DNA of 64,000 nt, taken from assembly GCA_026706025.1 (NCBI GenBank), contig JAPOZO010000056.1, positions 186,001-250,000 of the forward strand. The letters are read 5' to 3'. A program made the translations under genes and the position numbers. The notes beneath the pieces are model-generated. The model was not told the DNA's origin and made no database searches. It saw only the letters and a list, made by a program, of their open reading frames with translations. Below are positions 50,994 through 59,451 of this stretch, one piece after another (the stretch's first letter is position 1; the number at the start of each line of letters is the position of its first letter). Origin of the DNA: Candidatus Poribacteria bacterium. Its GTDB lineage: Bacteria > Poribacteria > WGA-4E > WGA-3G.

Positions 50994-51770
50994 CTAATAC
51001 TGCTCTTGCAGCGGCACAATACTCACTGCCAGCCCCGTTTTATCGTCTAATTCTATCTCAGCACCGCAGAGTTTGACATTGCCTTTAGCGACAGTGAAGC
51101 GCGCTGGCATCATCGTCAGAAACCGTTCAAGCACAAGATCCGTTCGTACGCCGATAACCGAATCATAGGGGCCCGTCATCCCAACATCTGTAATATAAGC
51201 CGTGCCTTGTGGGAGGACACGCGCATCTGCTGTCGGAACATGCGTATGTGTCCCAATCACCGCGCCAACTCTACCGTCAGCGTGCCAACCCATTGCGATT
51301 TTCTCAGAGGTCGCTTCAGCGTGAAAGTCGAGAAGGATATTGGGTGTCACGGCTTTTATCTCAGGCAAAATTGTATCAAGGGCGTGAAATGGGTTGGTAT
51401 ATGGGTTCATGAAAAGTTGTCCAGCGAGGTTGATGACACCAAGTTGGGTCTGCCCGTCATCAGAAGAGACGATGGTCACACCGCGCCCGGTCACCTCGGT
51501 TGGATAGTTCGCCGGACGTATCAGCTGCGGTGTTGTATCTATAAAGTTGAAAATATCTTTATTATCCCAGACGTGGTTTCCAGTCGTAATTGCGGAGACA
51601 CCTGATGCCAAGAGTTGATCAACAATCTCAAATGTCAACCCTTTCCCACCCGCCGCGTTCTCTCCGTTAGCGACAATAAAATCATACCTGTCGCGATGCG
51701 CTTCCAGAAACTTCGTTGTTGCTGCTCTGCCCGGATTGCCGACTATATCTCCGATAAACAGTATCTTCAT
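50994..51770 (-). CDS. ymdB: YmdB-type metallophosphoesterase (TIGR00282)
   Basis: 258 residues with all metal-binding motifs: 'FIGDIVGNPGRAA', 'IVANGENAAGGKGL', 'ITTGNHVWDNKDI', 'LLDFHAEATSEK' and 'VIGTHTHVPTAD'. The Bacillus protein hydrolyses 2',3'-cyclic nucleotides and affects biofilm and motility decisions; the role here is inferred from the family only. Repeat blocks flank it on both sides, so it probably moved little but its operon links are broken up. Confidence 0.92.
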   Translation of the reverse strand: MKILFIGDIVGNPGRAATTKFLEAHRDRYDFIVANGENAAGGKGLTFEIVDQLLASGVSAITTGNHVWDNKDIFNFIDTTPQLIRPANYPTEVTGRGVTIVSSDDGQTQLGVINLAGQLFMNPYTNPFHALDTILPEIKAVTPNILLDFHAEATSEKIAMGWHADGRVGAVIGTHTHVPTADARVLPQGTAYITDVGMTGPYDSVIGVRTDLVLERFLTMMPARFTVAKGNVKLCGAEIELDDKTGLAVSIVPLQEQY

Positions 51771-51771
51771 C

Positions 51772-51867
51772 TTTAATGGCTATCGGCTGTCGGCTTTCAG
51801 CCATCAGTAAAGAGGGCTTTGATGAACCAGAGGCCCTCGCTGACTGCTGACTGCTGACTGCTGACTG
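51772..51867. repeat. CTGACTGCTGA repeat element
   Basis: 'ATGGCTATCGGCTGTCGGCTTTCAGCCATCAGTAAAGAGGGC ... CTCGCTGACTGCTGACTGCTGACTGCTGACTGC': tandem CTGACTG units at one end, GGCTGTCGG units at the other. Variant of the same family as 46000-46195. Confidence 0.7.
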
Positions 51868-52389
51868 CTACTCTCCTTCTAATTCAGCAAGCGTAAAAAC
51901 GGACGCGAATGTGCATCCAAGTGCATGAATCTTTGCTGCGCCGCCTGCCTGCCGATCAATGGCGGCTACGACATGTTCCACTCTATACCCCGCTGCACGA
52001 ATCTGCTCAATTGATGTGCAAACCTGCCCCGCAGTTGTAATCACATCTTCTATCACGACAAGTCTGCTACCCGCTTTGACCCCACCCTCTATAAGATTAC
52101 AGGTGCCATAAGTTTTTGCTTCCTTACGGACGTAAAAGCAAGGGATTCCCGTTTTTAATGAGAGCGCGGTTGCAAGCGGGATACCACCTAATTCCAAACC
52201 TGCCAACCCGTCACAACCCGACGGGAGCCGTTTCGCCATCTCTTCAGCAATCGCGGTGAGCAGTGTGGGGTTGCTCTCAAATCGGTATTTATCCCAATAG
52301 AAATTACTGATACTTCCTGAACGGAGTTTGAATTCACCTGTGAGATACGAAGCCTCACGGATCTGTTTTGCAAGTGCTGTTTTTGTCAT
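51868..52389 (-). CDS. pyrE: orotate phosphoribosyltransferase
   Basis: 173 residues. It attaches PRPP to orotate in pyrimidine synthesis. The PRPP motif is 'RLVVIEDVITTAGQVCTSIE', preceded by 'GLAGLELGGIPLATALSLKTGIPCFYVRKEAKTYG', both diagnostic for PyrE. At 173 residues it is at the short end of the family. The alternative OMP-decarboxylase fusion is absent. Cytosolic. Confidence 0.94.
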   Translation of the reverse strand: MTKTALAKQIREASYLTGEFKLRSGSISNFYWDKYRFESNPTLLTAIAEEMAKRLPSGCDGLAGLELGGIPLATALSLKTGIPCFYVRKEAKTYGTCNLIEGGVKAGSRLVVIEDVITTAGQVCTSIEQIRAAGYRVEHVVAAIDRQAGGAAKIHALGCTFASVFTLAELEGE

Positions 52390-52562
52390 TATTAGTTGTC
52401 AGTTGTCAGTACGATTTTTCTGCGAAAAATCTTTCAGTTGTCAGTAGTTATCAGTTGTCGGTTATCAGTTTTCAGTTAAGAGAATTCTTGTGGCAGTTGA
52501 GGTTACTGTTCAAGCAACAGCAAATCTCTTTAACTGACTGCTGATAGCTGACAGCCGACAGC
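52390..52562. repeat. TCAGTT-family repeat between selD and pyrE
   Basis: Contains 'AGTTGTCAGTTGTCAGTACGA', the GATTTTTC-TGC-GAAAAATC hairpin, 'GTTATCAGTTTTCAGTTAAGAG', the GTGGCAG word and 'CTCTTTAACTGACTGCTGATAGCTGACAGCCGACAGCC'. The most complete copy, joining the TCAGTT and GCTGACGG types in one element. Confidence 0.75.
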
Positions 52563-52564
52563 CA

Positions 52565-53608
52565 TTAAAACACCTCAATATGCGCGGTTTCTCCTGCTAC
52601 CACTTCTCCAATAACAGCGGCTTCAGGGCAATCCGCTGCACGGAGCTCCGCTACCGCTGCATCAGCGTTCTCGGCGGAAAGTGAGAACAGCAACCCACCA
52701 GACGTTTCCGCCTCCATCAGAATGTGACGCATCGCTTCGCTATCTGTGTGGAACGTAACTTTGTCGGCAAGGAACGTCATATTCGCAAGATAGGCTTGCG
52801 TATAGGTATCCTGCGCGACGAGTGCCGGGGCATCTTCAAAGTGAGGTACCGCAGCACTATCTATCTTCAGACAGGCACCATTGCCCGCCGCCATCTCCGA
52901 AGCGTGTCCTAACAACCCGTAACCCGTGACATCCGTACAAGCACTCGCACCATACTTCAGCATGACTGCGGAAGCAGAGGCATTAAGCCGAGTCATTGAT
53001 TCAACAAGTTGTGGTAGCACCGCATCGCTGATCTTATCAAACTTCAAGCCTGTGGTGAGGATACCGATACCGAGGTTTTTGGTCAAAATGAGGACATCCC
53101 CTGGGCGTGCCCCGTAATTTTTGACGAATTTCTCCGGATGCACGATCCCCGTTACAGAAAGTCCATACATGAGTTCCGGCGCGTCTACGGTGTGTCCGCC
53201 GACAAGTGCAGCCCCCGCTTCAATCGCTTTTTCAGTGCCACCCCTGACAATATCACCGAGGATTGATAAATCCAAGTCCGCCTTGGGCCAGCAGGTGATA
53301 TTCAACGCCGTTTTCGGGACACCGCCCATACTGTAGACATCGCTCAGTGAGTTCGTCGCGGCGATCGCACCGAATGTATACGGGTCGTCAACGATAGGTG
53401 TGAAATAGTCAACCGTGTTGACGAGGGCAAGGTCATCAGAAATACGGTAAATTCCGGCATCGTCCGAGGTCTCGGTACCGACAAGGAGGTTCGGGTCGGT
53501 GGATTTCGGGATGTTATCTAAAATGTGCGCCAGCTCCCCTGGAGCGAGTTTTGATGCTCACCCGGCGCATTTCACAGTCGCAGTTAAACGGATCTTCTGT
53601 TGTGTCAT
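52565..53608 (-). CDS. selD: selenide, water dikinase, itself a selenoprotein
   Basis: 347 residues read from ATG 53606-53608 with one in-frame TGA (53558-53560) as codon 17: 'KCAG-U-ASKLAPGEL'. E. coli SelD has Cys17 and Lys20 at the same positions; here Sec17 and Lys20. The rest matches: 'LVGTETSDDAGIYRISDDLALVNTVDYFTPIVDDPYTFG', 'IAATNSLSDVYSMGG', 'AALVGGHTVDAPELMYGLSVTG', 'GLLGHASEMA'. SelD makes selenophosphate from selenide and ATP for Sec-tRNA synthesis. Without reading TGA the product would start at 53329 and lack the catalytic N-terminus. selA, selB and tRNA-Sec are not in the window. Confidence 0.95.
53530..53548 (-). promoter_or_regulatory. candidate SECIS hairpin of selD
   Basis: On the minus strand GCTCC-AGG-GGAGC (53533-53545) lies with its loop 17 bases after the Sec TGA; the loop has G in position two. 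Outer pairs extend the stem with a mismatch. Confidence 0.6.
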
Positions 53609-53611
53609 AAT

Positions 53612-53702
53612 AGGGTTGTCAGTTTTCGGTTTGCCTCGCAGTGAGAGTTGCCAGTTAAGAGGTTTCCGGTAACAATTTACGCTCACTTGGAATACGTCAG
53701 TT
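53612..53702. repeat. TCAGTT-family repeat, short copy
   Basis: 'GTTGTCAGTTTTCGGTTTGCCTCGCAGTGAGAG' and 'CCAGTTAAGAGG' are family words; the right end (TCAGTTGTTACTG) is degenerate. Confidence 0.55.
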
Positions 53703-53703
53703 G

Positions 53704-54603
53704 TTACTGTAAATCCTCCAGAACAGATTTTACGTACGCCACGCTCCGTCCATCTTGATGGAACTGGTCGCCGTCGCGGATACCCTCGATCGCCAGATAG
53801 CCATCGTAGCCAGCATCAAGTGCCGCCGCGATTGCGAAGCGATAGTCGATTTCACCATCGGGCAGTGGGACTTGGACATAGATAGCCGTTTCCAGCTCTG
53901 GAATATGCACCCGATAGAGGCTCTTGCAATGCCAATAGTTGACATGTGGTGCAACCGCTGCGATTGCGGCTTCACACGTCTCCTCTGGAATGTCGTAAGT
54001 CCAATAGACATTACCCAAATCCGGATTTATGCCGACATTCGGCGCGTCAATTAATGCTAACAACCGTAGCGTTGACGCACTGTTGTCCGCTATTGAATTT
54101 TGATGGATTTCTATGGAAATCTCGACACCGAGGTCCGCGGCGATAACGGCGACTTCACTCACAGCTTTCGCAGTCCGTTCGTAATCTTCATCATTCGCTT
54201 GACGGCTTGAGCCCTGTGAGACGGATTCGCCACGATACGTCCCTTTGCCACCCGGATCGTCGGGCGGTGTAGTGACTGTGGAATTAACAATGCCCGCACC
54301 CATTTTCGCCGCGAAGTGGACGGCATCTATCATCCGTTGTTTGTTGGCTGCAGCGACTTGTGGGTCCCTCGCAGCACCACCACCGCCGCGAATTGCGACG
54401 CATGGCATACCTGTATCTTCAAGTTCTGCGCGAAGTGTTTTGACTTCAGCGTCAGGGAGGTTCAGCCCCGGAAGTTCAATCCCGTCGAACCCAATCTTTT
54501 TGGCGTGTTCTAAAAACCGCCGTCTATCTGTTGCATCGGTGGGTAGCGCGCCACCGTTGTAAGGGTATGATGTACATCGTCTAAAAGCGTAGGCAATCTT
54601 CAT
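53704..54603 (-). CDS. sugar phosphate isomerase/epimerase-like TIM barrel (AP_endonuc_2)
   Basis: 299 residues. Metal-binding barrel with 'GFDGIELPGLNLPDAEVKTLRAELEDTGM', 'VEISIEIHQNSIADNSASTLRLL', 'VGINPDLGNVYWTYD' and 'GYDGYLAIEGIRDGDQF' (Glu, Asp, His, Glu ligands). The family includes xylose-isomerase-like epimerases and inositol dehydratases; the substrate is not deducible. Its start overlaps the stop of the HD gene by four bases. Confidence 0.85.
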   Translation of the reverse strand: MKIAYAFRRCTSYPYNGGALPTDATDRRRFLEHAKKIGFDGIELPGLNLPDAEVKTLRAELEDTGMPCVAIRGGGGAARDPQVAAANKQRMIDAVHFAAKMGAGIVNSTVTTPPDDPGGKGTYRGESVSQGSSRQANDEDYERTAKAVSEVAVIAADLGVEISIEIHQNSIADNSASTLRLLALIDAPNVGINPDLGNVYWTYDIPEETCEAAIAAVAPHVNYWHCKSLYRVHIPELETAIYVQVPLPDGEIDYRFAIAAALDAGYDGYLAIEGIRDGDQFHQDGRSVAYVKSVLEDLQ

Positions 54604-55316
54604 GGCATCCTTCCTTCAAATAGATAGGCTACAGCCTGCTGGAACTGTTGAAAGAGTTGAGCGTTTACAACGTCTATTGCTGCAGGCTTCTTCCAAGCGT
54701 CATTACAATCGGATGGTTCCTGCTGAGGTGCGGTGTCTTTGGCATCGGGTATAGCACGCACACCGTTAGCAGGCGTAGTTAGTTTAGCACGTCCTACCCT
54801 TTTTTGTAAAGCGACATCTCGGTCTGCGATCGCACCGAGAACGCTCCGATAATACCACGCTTGATCTTCGACACCGCCGTGAAACCGATCCCAGACAGCA
54901 TCGCCGATGAGATCGTGTTCTGAAATGATAGTCCGTAGATTGTGAAGCTTATCAGCGCACGTCACAGTACAGACTTCGGGGCTGGCACTTCTTAACGCCT
55001 CAATCCGTTCCGTTTTACGGGCGCGCCACCGCAATGCCTTGTCCTCTGAACAACCGTCAACGATATTTGCGATAGCATCCCCAAAACGTTCCCGAATAAA
55101 TTCCAACGTCAGATCGGTGTCCTCGACGGTATCGTGCAAGATACCTGCGATGATTACTGCCTCAGTGCATCCCGCTTCCATTAAGATGAGTCCGACGGCA
55201 TAAGGATGTGTAATGTAAGGCGTATCGGTGCCTTTCCGATATTGCCCTTGGTGGGCTTCGGCGGCGATCTCTATCGCTTCTTCGATCTGATTTTTCCCAG
55301 TACCGTTTTGCGTCAT
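54600..55316 (-). CDS. RSH-type HD-domain hydrolase (Mesh1/SpoT-like)
   Basis: 238 residues. N-terminal 'AIEIAAEAHQGQYRKGTDTPYITHPYAVGLILMEAG' and 'AVIIAGILHDTVEDTDLTLEFIRERFG' are the HD-4 core shared by SpoT and the small alarmone hydrolases: 'THP' His, 'HD' pair and 'EDT'. 'VTCADKLHNLRTI' supplies the later Asp. No synthetase, TGS or ACT domain follows, so it would be a stand-alone (p)ppGpp hydrolase or a related nucleotide phosphohydrolase. The C-terminal 60 residues are not family-like. Coupled to the TIM-barrel gene. Confidence 0.85.
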   Translation of the reverse strand: MTQNGTGKNQIEEAIEIAAEAHQGQYRKGTDTPYITHPYAVGLILMEAGCTEAVIIAGILHDTVEDTDLTLEFIRERFGDAIANIVDGCSEDKALRWRARKTERIEALRSASPEVCTVTCADKLHNLRTIISEHDLIGDAVWDRFHGGVEDQAWYYRSVLGAIADRDVALQKRVGRAKLTTPANGVRAIPDAKDTAPQQEPSDCNDAWKKPAAIDVVNAQLFQQFQQAVAYLFEGRMP

Positions 55317-55433
55317 ACTTCTATTGAAAAAGATAGGTCCTACAAACCAAACCTTGGTAGAAAATTGGAGATTTAAATATTGTTAAATGATACACTATTT
55401 CAAGTGTAACCGTCAAGGTATTTTTGGAATAGT

Positions 55434-55566
55434 ACTCAGTTGTCAGTACTCAGTACCCAGTCATACTCTTATGGCAGCTACGAGAAAAGTATCCACCAAA
55501 AATTGTCTCTTAACTGACAACTGAAAGATTTTTCGCAGAAAAATCGTACTGACAACTGACAACTAC
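55434..55566. repeat. TCAGTT-family repeat between the HD and mlrC genes
   Basis: 'AGTACTCAGTTGTCAGTACTCAG ... CTTATGGCAGC ... GTCTCTTAACTGACAACTGAAAGATTTTTCGCAGAAAAATCGTACTGACAACTGACAAC'. The AGATTTTTC-GCA-GAAAAATC hairpin is the mirror of that in 52390-52562. The rest of 55317-55582 is AT-rich and must hold the divergent promoters. Confidence 0.7.
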
Positions 55567-55582
55567 TTACAAGGACAACACC

Positions 55583-57046
55583 ATGACAACAATCGCTATC
55601 GGCGGCATCATGCACGAATCCAATACATTTAGTGAGACGCCCACCGACTTCGCCGCGTTTTCGCAAACCTTTGCTCGGAACCTGGTCAATCTCTGGGGCG
55701 AATCCCATCACGAAATAGGTGGGTTCATCCAAGGTGCAACAGAATACAACTACACGGCTTACCCGACGCTCATGACTTCGGCAACACCCGCAGGGCGCGT
55801 AACAGATGACGCTTTCGACCGATTCACCGAGATGTTAATCCAGCACCTCAAAGCCGCACCCAAACATGAAGGACTCCTCCTCGCACTCCACGGCGCGATG
55901 GTCGTCGAGAGTTACCCCGATGGCGATGGTGAAGTCTTGCGCCGACTCCGAGATGCCTTTGGTCGAGATTTTCCGATCGTCGTTACGCTCGATCAACACG
56001 CCAACGTTTCCGAACAGATGGTCGCTGAATCGACTGTCCTCGTGATTTACAAGACAACGCCGCACATCGATCAACGCCAACGCGGGCTACAAGCAGCAGA
56101 ACTCATGATGCGGATCCTCAGGGATGACGTTACGCCGACGCAAGCACTCGCCAAACCACCGATGCTCCTGAATATCCTCTATCATAACACCAGCGTGCCA
56201 CCGATGGAGCCTATACTCACAGCAGCGAAGCAACTCGAAACGCGTCCTGATGTCCTCGCGGCAAACGTCGCATTGGGGTATCCGTATGCCGATGTCTATG
56301 AAGCCGGGCCCGCCTTTGTCGTCGTCACGGACGATAACCCACAACTCGCACAGACGGAAGCTGATCGGTTATCCGATATGTTGTGGAACGTCCACGAACA
56401 ACTCACACTCGATCTCCCCGATGCTGCACAAGCAGTCACGCAAGCCATCCAGTCTGAACAGCATCCTGTTATTCTGGTCGAGATGGGGGACAACATCGGC
56501 GGCGGCTCACCCGGGGATAGCACTTTCGTTTTGGCGGAGTTGCAACGACAAGGGGCATCGGGGTTCGTCGTCGTGCTTTACGATCCAGAGGGTGTGCAAA
56601 GTTGTATTCAGGCGGGTGTCGGGGCTGATGTCGTTTTAGATGTCGGCGGGAAAGCGGATAATTTGCACGGTGATCCTGTCGCAATTCAGGGCAAGGTACG
56701 TCTGATCCATGACGGTAGCTATGAGGAGACGCAACCGCGGCACGGCGGGCAGCGATACCACAATCAGGGGTTAACGACTGTCGTTGCTGTCGGTGATTCT
56801 CTAATCGTGCTGACAAGCAGACGGCAAACCCCGTTTAGTCTCCAGCAGTTGTTAAGTCTCGGTATTGATCCGACTGTGATGCGGATGATCGTCGTCAAAG
56901 CCGCGGTCGCCTACCGCGCCGCCTACGAACCGATTGCGGGGCAGATTATTGAAGTCGATACACCCGGATTGACTGCGGTGAACCCGTTGCATTTTGAATA
57001 TCACAACGTCCGCCGCCCCTTGTTTCCTCTGGATTCTGAACTGTGA
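55583..57046 (+). CDS. M81-family metallopeptidase (MlrC / microcystinase C-like)
   Basis: 487 residues. N-terminal half (DUF1485): 'IAIGGIMHESNTFSETPTDFAAF' (zinc His), 'LLLALHGAMVVESYPDGDGEVLRRLR' and 'PIVVTLDQHANVSEQMVAESTVLVIYKTTPHID' (Asp and His ligands). C-terminal half: 'VEMGDNIGGGSPGDSTFVLAEL' and 'VVKAAVAYRAAYEPIAGQIIEVDTPGLTAVNP'. The named member degrades linearised microcystin, but most bacterial homologues have other unknown amide substrates. Cytosolic; stands alone on the plus strand. Confidence 0.92.
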   Translation: MTTIAIGGIMHESNTFSETPTDFAAFSQTFARNLVNLWGESHHEIGGFIQGATEYNYTAYPTLMTSATPAGRVTDDAFDRFTEMLIQHLKAAPKHEGLLLALHGAMVVESYPDGDGEVLRRLRDAFGRDFPIVVTLDQHANVSEQMVAESTVLVIYKTTPHIDQRQRGLQAAELMMRILRDDVTPTQALAKPPMLLNILYHNTSVPPMEPILTAAKQLETRPDVLAANVALGYPYADVYEAGPAFVVVTDDNPQLAQTEADRLSDMLWNVHEQLTLDLPDAAQAVTQAIQSEQHPVILVEMGDNIGGGSPGDSTFVLAELQRQGASGFVVVLYDPEGVQSCIQAGVGADVVLDVGGKADNLHGDPVAIQGKVRLIHDGSYEETQPRHGGQRYHNQGLTTVVAVGDSLIVLTSRRQTPFSLQQLLSLGIDPTVMRMIVVKAAVAYRAAYEPIAGQIIEVDTPGLTAVNPLHFEYHNVRRPLFPLDSEL

Positions 57047-57114
57047 TTTGCAAGATTAGAGAGGCTATAAACTTGAAATACTGCTTTTATGTGCTGATGA
57101 CTGACGGCTGACGG

Positions 57115-57633
57115 CTATTGCGCTTCTATTATCTCGTCCCACAGGACCTGCTGCACGTCCCCAGAACTGTACATCCTTAAAACAACCGGTTCCGGTCCAC
57201 CTAAGATAACCGAATCGCCTCTATCGTGATTAACATTGATAAAACTATTATGCGTATTAAATGCCGATACCGCCGCTGACGCACCTCGTTCGTTTTCAAC
57301 CTTCAGCATCGCTCTCGGACTTTTGATTGCGACAGCCGCACCATCTTCCCTTGTCCCAATTGATATCGTACTGGCACCGTTATCAATAGCGATGTCCCCA
57401 TTATTGACACCGTTTATTTTCCGCACATCGATAGCGATTGTCGGGTTTAAAGGATCATCACCGACATGTATAACTTCAAGCACTCTCAATCTCTTGACCG
57501 TCAATGTATCGAGTTCTTTTGGTACATCCTGTGCCCCAATATCTCGACTCAGGCTCCCGACAAAAAATATAGCGAAACCCAAGAAAAGCCCTAAGCATAC
57601 ATACTTTAATTTAGCAGTCAATTGGATTTTCAT
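57115..57633 (-). CDS. exported repeat-type beta protein, unknown function
   Basis: 172 residues with an N-terminal signal/anchor ('YVCLGLFLGFAIFFVGSLSRDIGAQ'). The mature part is a series of short beta repeats: 'LDTLTVKRLRVLEV', 'TIAIDVRKINGVNNGDIAIDNGASTISIGTREDGAAVAIKS', 'MLKVENERGASAAVSAFNT'. It resembles surface-exposed repeats on tail-fibre-like proteins. A degenerate GCTGACGGCTATT repeat end touches its stop codon. Confidence 0.6.
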   Translation of the reverse strand: MKIQLTAKLKYVCLGLFLGFAIFFVGSLSRDIGAQDVPKELDTLTVKRLRVLEVIHVGDDPLNPTIAIDVRKINGVNNGDIAIDNGASTISIGTREDGAAVAIKSPRAMLKVENERGASAAVSAFNTHNSFINVNHDRGDSVILGGPEPVVLRMYSSGDVQQVLWDEIIEAQ

Positions 57634-57818
57634 AAGAATCTCCTTTTTGTAGTAAAATCCGAAAATAAGTGGACACTTGTCGCATAAACTTTTAGTTTGT
57701 GTTTCCTTATAGCAAATGGATTAAAGGATCCGCTTAAAAACACGGAACATATCTCGTGTTTGTTAAAGACACAATTTTGGGGTGGAAAACGTGCATTCTG
57801 CAAGAAATAAAATAAATT

Positions 57819-57942
57819 AAGACTTACGCATTTCCTCTTAAAGTCCTCCTGATAAGGGGGATTTAGGGAGTTAAATACAACCCAATAGCGATTTTTCGGC
57901 AAAATAGGTTTCCGATTTTCTGTTCAATTTGCGTAAGTTCTA
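57819..57942. mobile_element. small MITE-like element with ACTTACGCA terminal repeats
   Basis: AAGACTTACGCA at the left and TGCGTAAGTTCT at the right are imperfect inverted repeats bounding 124 bp. Inside are 'CCTCCTGATAAGGGGGATTTAGGG' and 'CGATTTTTCGGC'. The left end and the GATAAGGGGGATT motif recur at 35121-35165, so it is a repeated element; ACTTACGCA-type ends suggest a transposase family encoded elsewhere. The rest of 57634-58192 carries no convincing gene. Confidence 0.6.
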
Positions 57943-58192
57943 TAAATTTGGGTTTTTTACGGATGGTCCAGCGCGCGTCTGGTTCAGAGCACAATAAGAA
58001 CCGTGTTCACCCACACCTCTTAACCTCAGTACAGCGAAAGGATTTACAAGGTTACGGACGCTGCTTTTGTCTAAATCATGGATTATCGCGGGGGATACGG
58101 ATTTCGCGGATCACGTGGATTGTAGTAGATTTTTGCATTCGGGCCGTCTCAACTCCAGTGGACGACATCTGTATGGAAACGCATCTGTCCAC

Positions 58193-58483
58193 TCCTCAGA
58201 TCGTCAGCCTTTGGATGTTGGGTTTCGTTATGCCTATCTATTCGGATGCGGCATTGAAGGCAGAGATGCATCACGTAAATTGTAGTTTTTTTAATTTTCA
58301 CCACTCCACCCAACCTACGATGTGAACATGATTTATGGGATTCAATGATCTACAGGATTGTGGACGGCGTTTTCGTCTGAATGCAGATTGCATTTGGGAG
58401 TTTTTGCTTGGGTGTTTCTGCGGATTTCTTCAAGTACGCCGCAAATCGCGGATTATCGCGGATGGCACGGATTTCGCGGATTA
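58193..58483. repeat. long direct repeat, left copy
   Basis: 'TCCTCAGATCGTCAGC ... GGGTTTCGTTATG ... ATCTATTCGGATGCGGCAT ... CCAACCTACGATGTGAAC ... GATTGTGGACGGCGTTTTCG ... CGCAAATCGCGGAT ... GGATTTCGCGGATT'. The same order of words occurs at 59452-59703. Extra copies of 'GATTATCGCGG' and 'GGATTTCGCGGAT' lie at 58079-58112. Confidence 0.75.
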
Positions 58484-58509
58484 AGGGGTATATTTGTATC
58501 CAGATGGTC

Positions 58510-58929
58510 TCAGTTCCAGCGGGATGGCACCAGGCAGTTTTTCTCTGTAGATGGAATGCTTTTCACCGGCTTACGATTCAACGCAACAAGACAAGCATGC
58601 AACATATTTTCAACTTCCTGCCGCGTATCCTCACGCAACGGACCCGAAAGTGCCGCACGATAAAGGTTCACCGCTCGACTCGCATCCCCTGCCTTTTCAT
58701 AACACGATGCCGCACTAATCCGATGCAGTGCTCCCTCCAATTCACGACCCAAGGCATCAAGCATCGGGGCGATATACTCTTCATAAGTGGCAGCGAATAG
58801 CCAAAGCGGTTGCGCCGTTTCCGTCATACCAACTTCCCAAAATGCCTGCGCTTTTGAGAGAATCTCCGACTTTCGGCGCATCGTCTCTTTGAGTGTTTTC
58901 GTGTAAGGTTTAGTTTTTGCGGTAAGCAT
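58510..58929 (-). CDS. small helical TPR-like protein
   Basis: 139 residues, all-helical, with a TPR-like unit 'ALHRISAASCYEKAGDASRAVNLYRAALSGP' and flanking helices. The last 20 residues ('KSIPSTEKNCLVPSRWN') run into repeat-like sequence, so the C-terminus may have been altered by the neighbouring repeat. It follows the coiled-coil gene by twelve bases and would be co-transcribed; a helper of the membrane protein is possible but is inference. Confidence 0.6.
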   Translation of the reverse strand: MLTAKTKPYTKTLKETMRRKSEILSKAQAFWEVGMTETAQPLWLFAATYEEYIAPMLDALGRELEGALHRISAASCYEKAGDASRAVNLYRAALSGPLREDTRQEVENMLHACLVALNRKPVKSIPSTEKNCLVPSRWN

Positions 58930-58941
58930 GTGCGCATTATC

Positions 58942-59361
58942 TCAAGGATTTACAATACGCTGTTGTTTCAACACCTCTATTTCCTCTCTGAGCACTTGAA
59001 GCTCTCGTTCTTGTGCCCGATCCTTCTTGCTACGCCATATCATAATGATTTGTGGGATACCTATAACAGCACCGATGAGAACCATTATCCAAGTCATCTG
59101 CTTGTCAAGCCCTTCAAATTTGCCTCGCACCCATGAGACCTCCTCTCTTGTAGACGCGATCTCCTTTGAAAGTTCATCTTTTACGGACACGATCTCTTTT
59201 GAAAGTTCATCTTTTACGGACGTGATTTCGGCTTTTATCGGCGCGTTCGCCTCATGGATGATCAGACGGATCTTATCAAGGTCTTGATCTGTTAACGCAG
59301 CGTGGGACGGCAACGCGATTGCATACAAACATGCAGAGAAACACAGAATAGTTTTTAACAT
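58942..59361 (-). CDS. small exported coiled-coil protein with one membrane helix, second paralogue
   Basis: 139 residues of the same plan as 473-871: signal peptide ('MLKTILCFSACLYAIALPSHAA'), an 11-residue tandem repeat (SVKDELSKEIV, encoded by 33-bp repeats at about 59165-59230), one helix ('MTWIMVLIGAVIGIPQIIMIW') and a charged coil ending 'EEIEVLKQQRIVNP'. The two copies use different coiled-coil periods (7 and 11). It and the TPR-like gene lie between two long direct repeats. Confidence 0.7.
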   Translation of the reverse strand: MLKTILCFSACLYAIALPSHAALTDQDLDKIRLIIHEANAPIKAEITSVKDELSKEIVSVKDELSKEIASTREEVSWVRGKFEGLDKQMTWIMVLIGAVIGIPQIIMIWRSKKDRAQERELQVLREEIEVLKQQRIVNP

Positions 59362-59451
59362 GACTTTACTCCTTTTGGCAATAGTAAATCACATTTGTTC
59401 TCAGTTGTCAAATAAAAGTTGCGCGTGTGCTAACGCCTCCAGCGCGTAGTA

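Noticed and set aside
46000-55566. CRISPR array
   Set aside because: TCAGTTGTCAGTT repeats are tandem and irregular, have no unique spacers of constant length and no cas genes nearby.
57630-57902. A 90-residue minus-strand ORF
   Set aside because: It overlaps the MITE-like element and its composition is that of an AT-rich spacer, no domain.
57948-58325. Plus-strand ORFs in the spacer before the TPR-like gene
   Set aside because: They read through the repeated ATCGCGGAT/GGATTTCGCGGAT words and have no start signal or recognisable protein.
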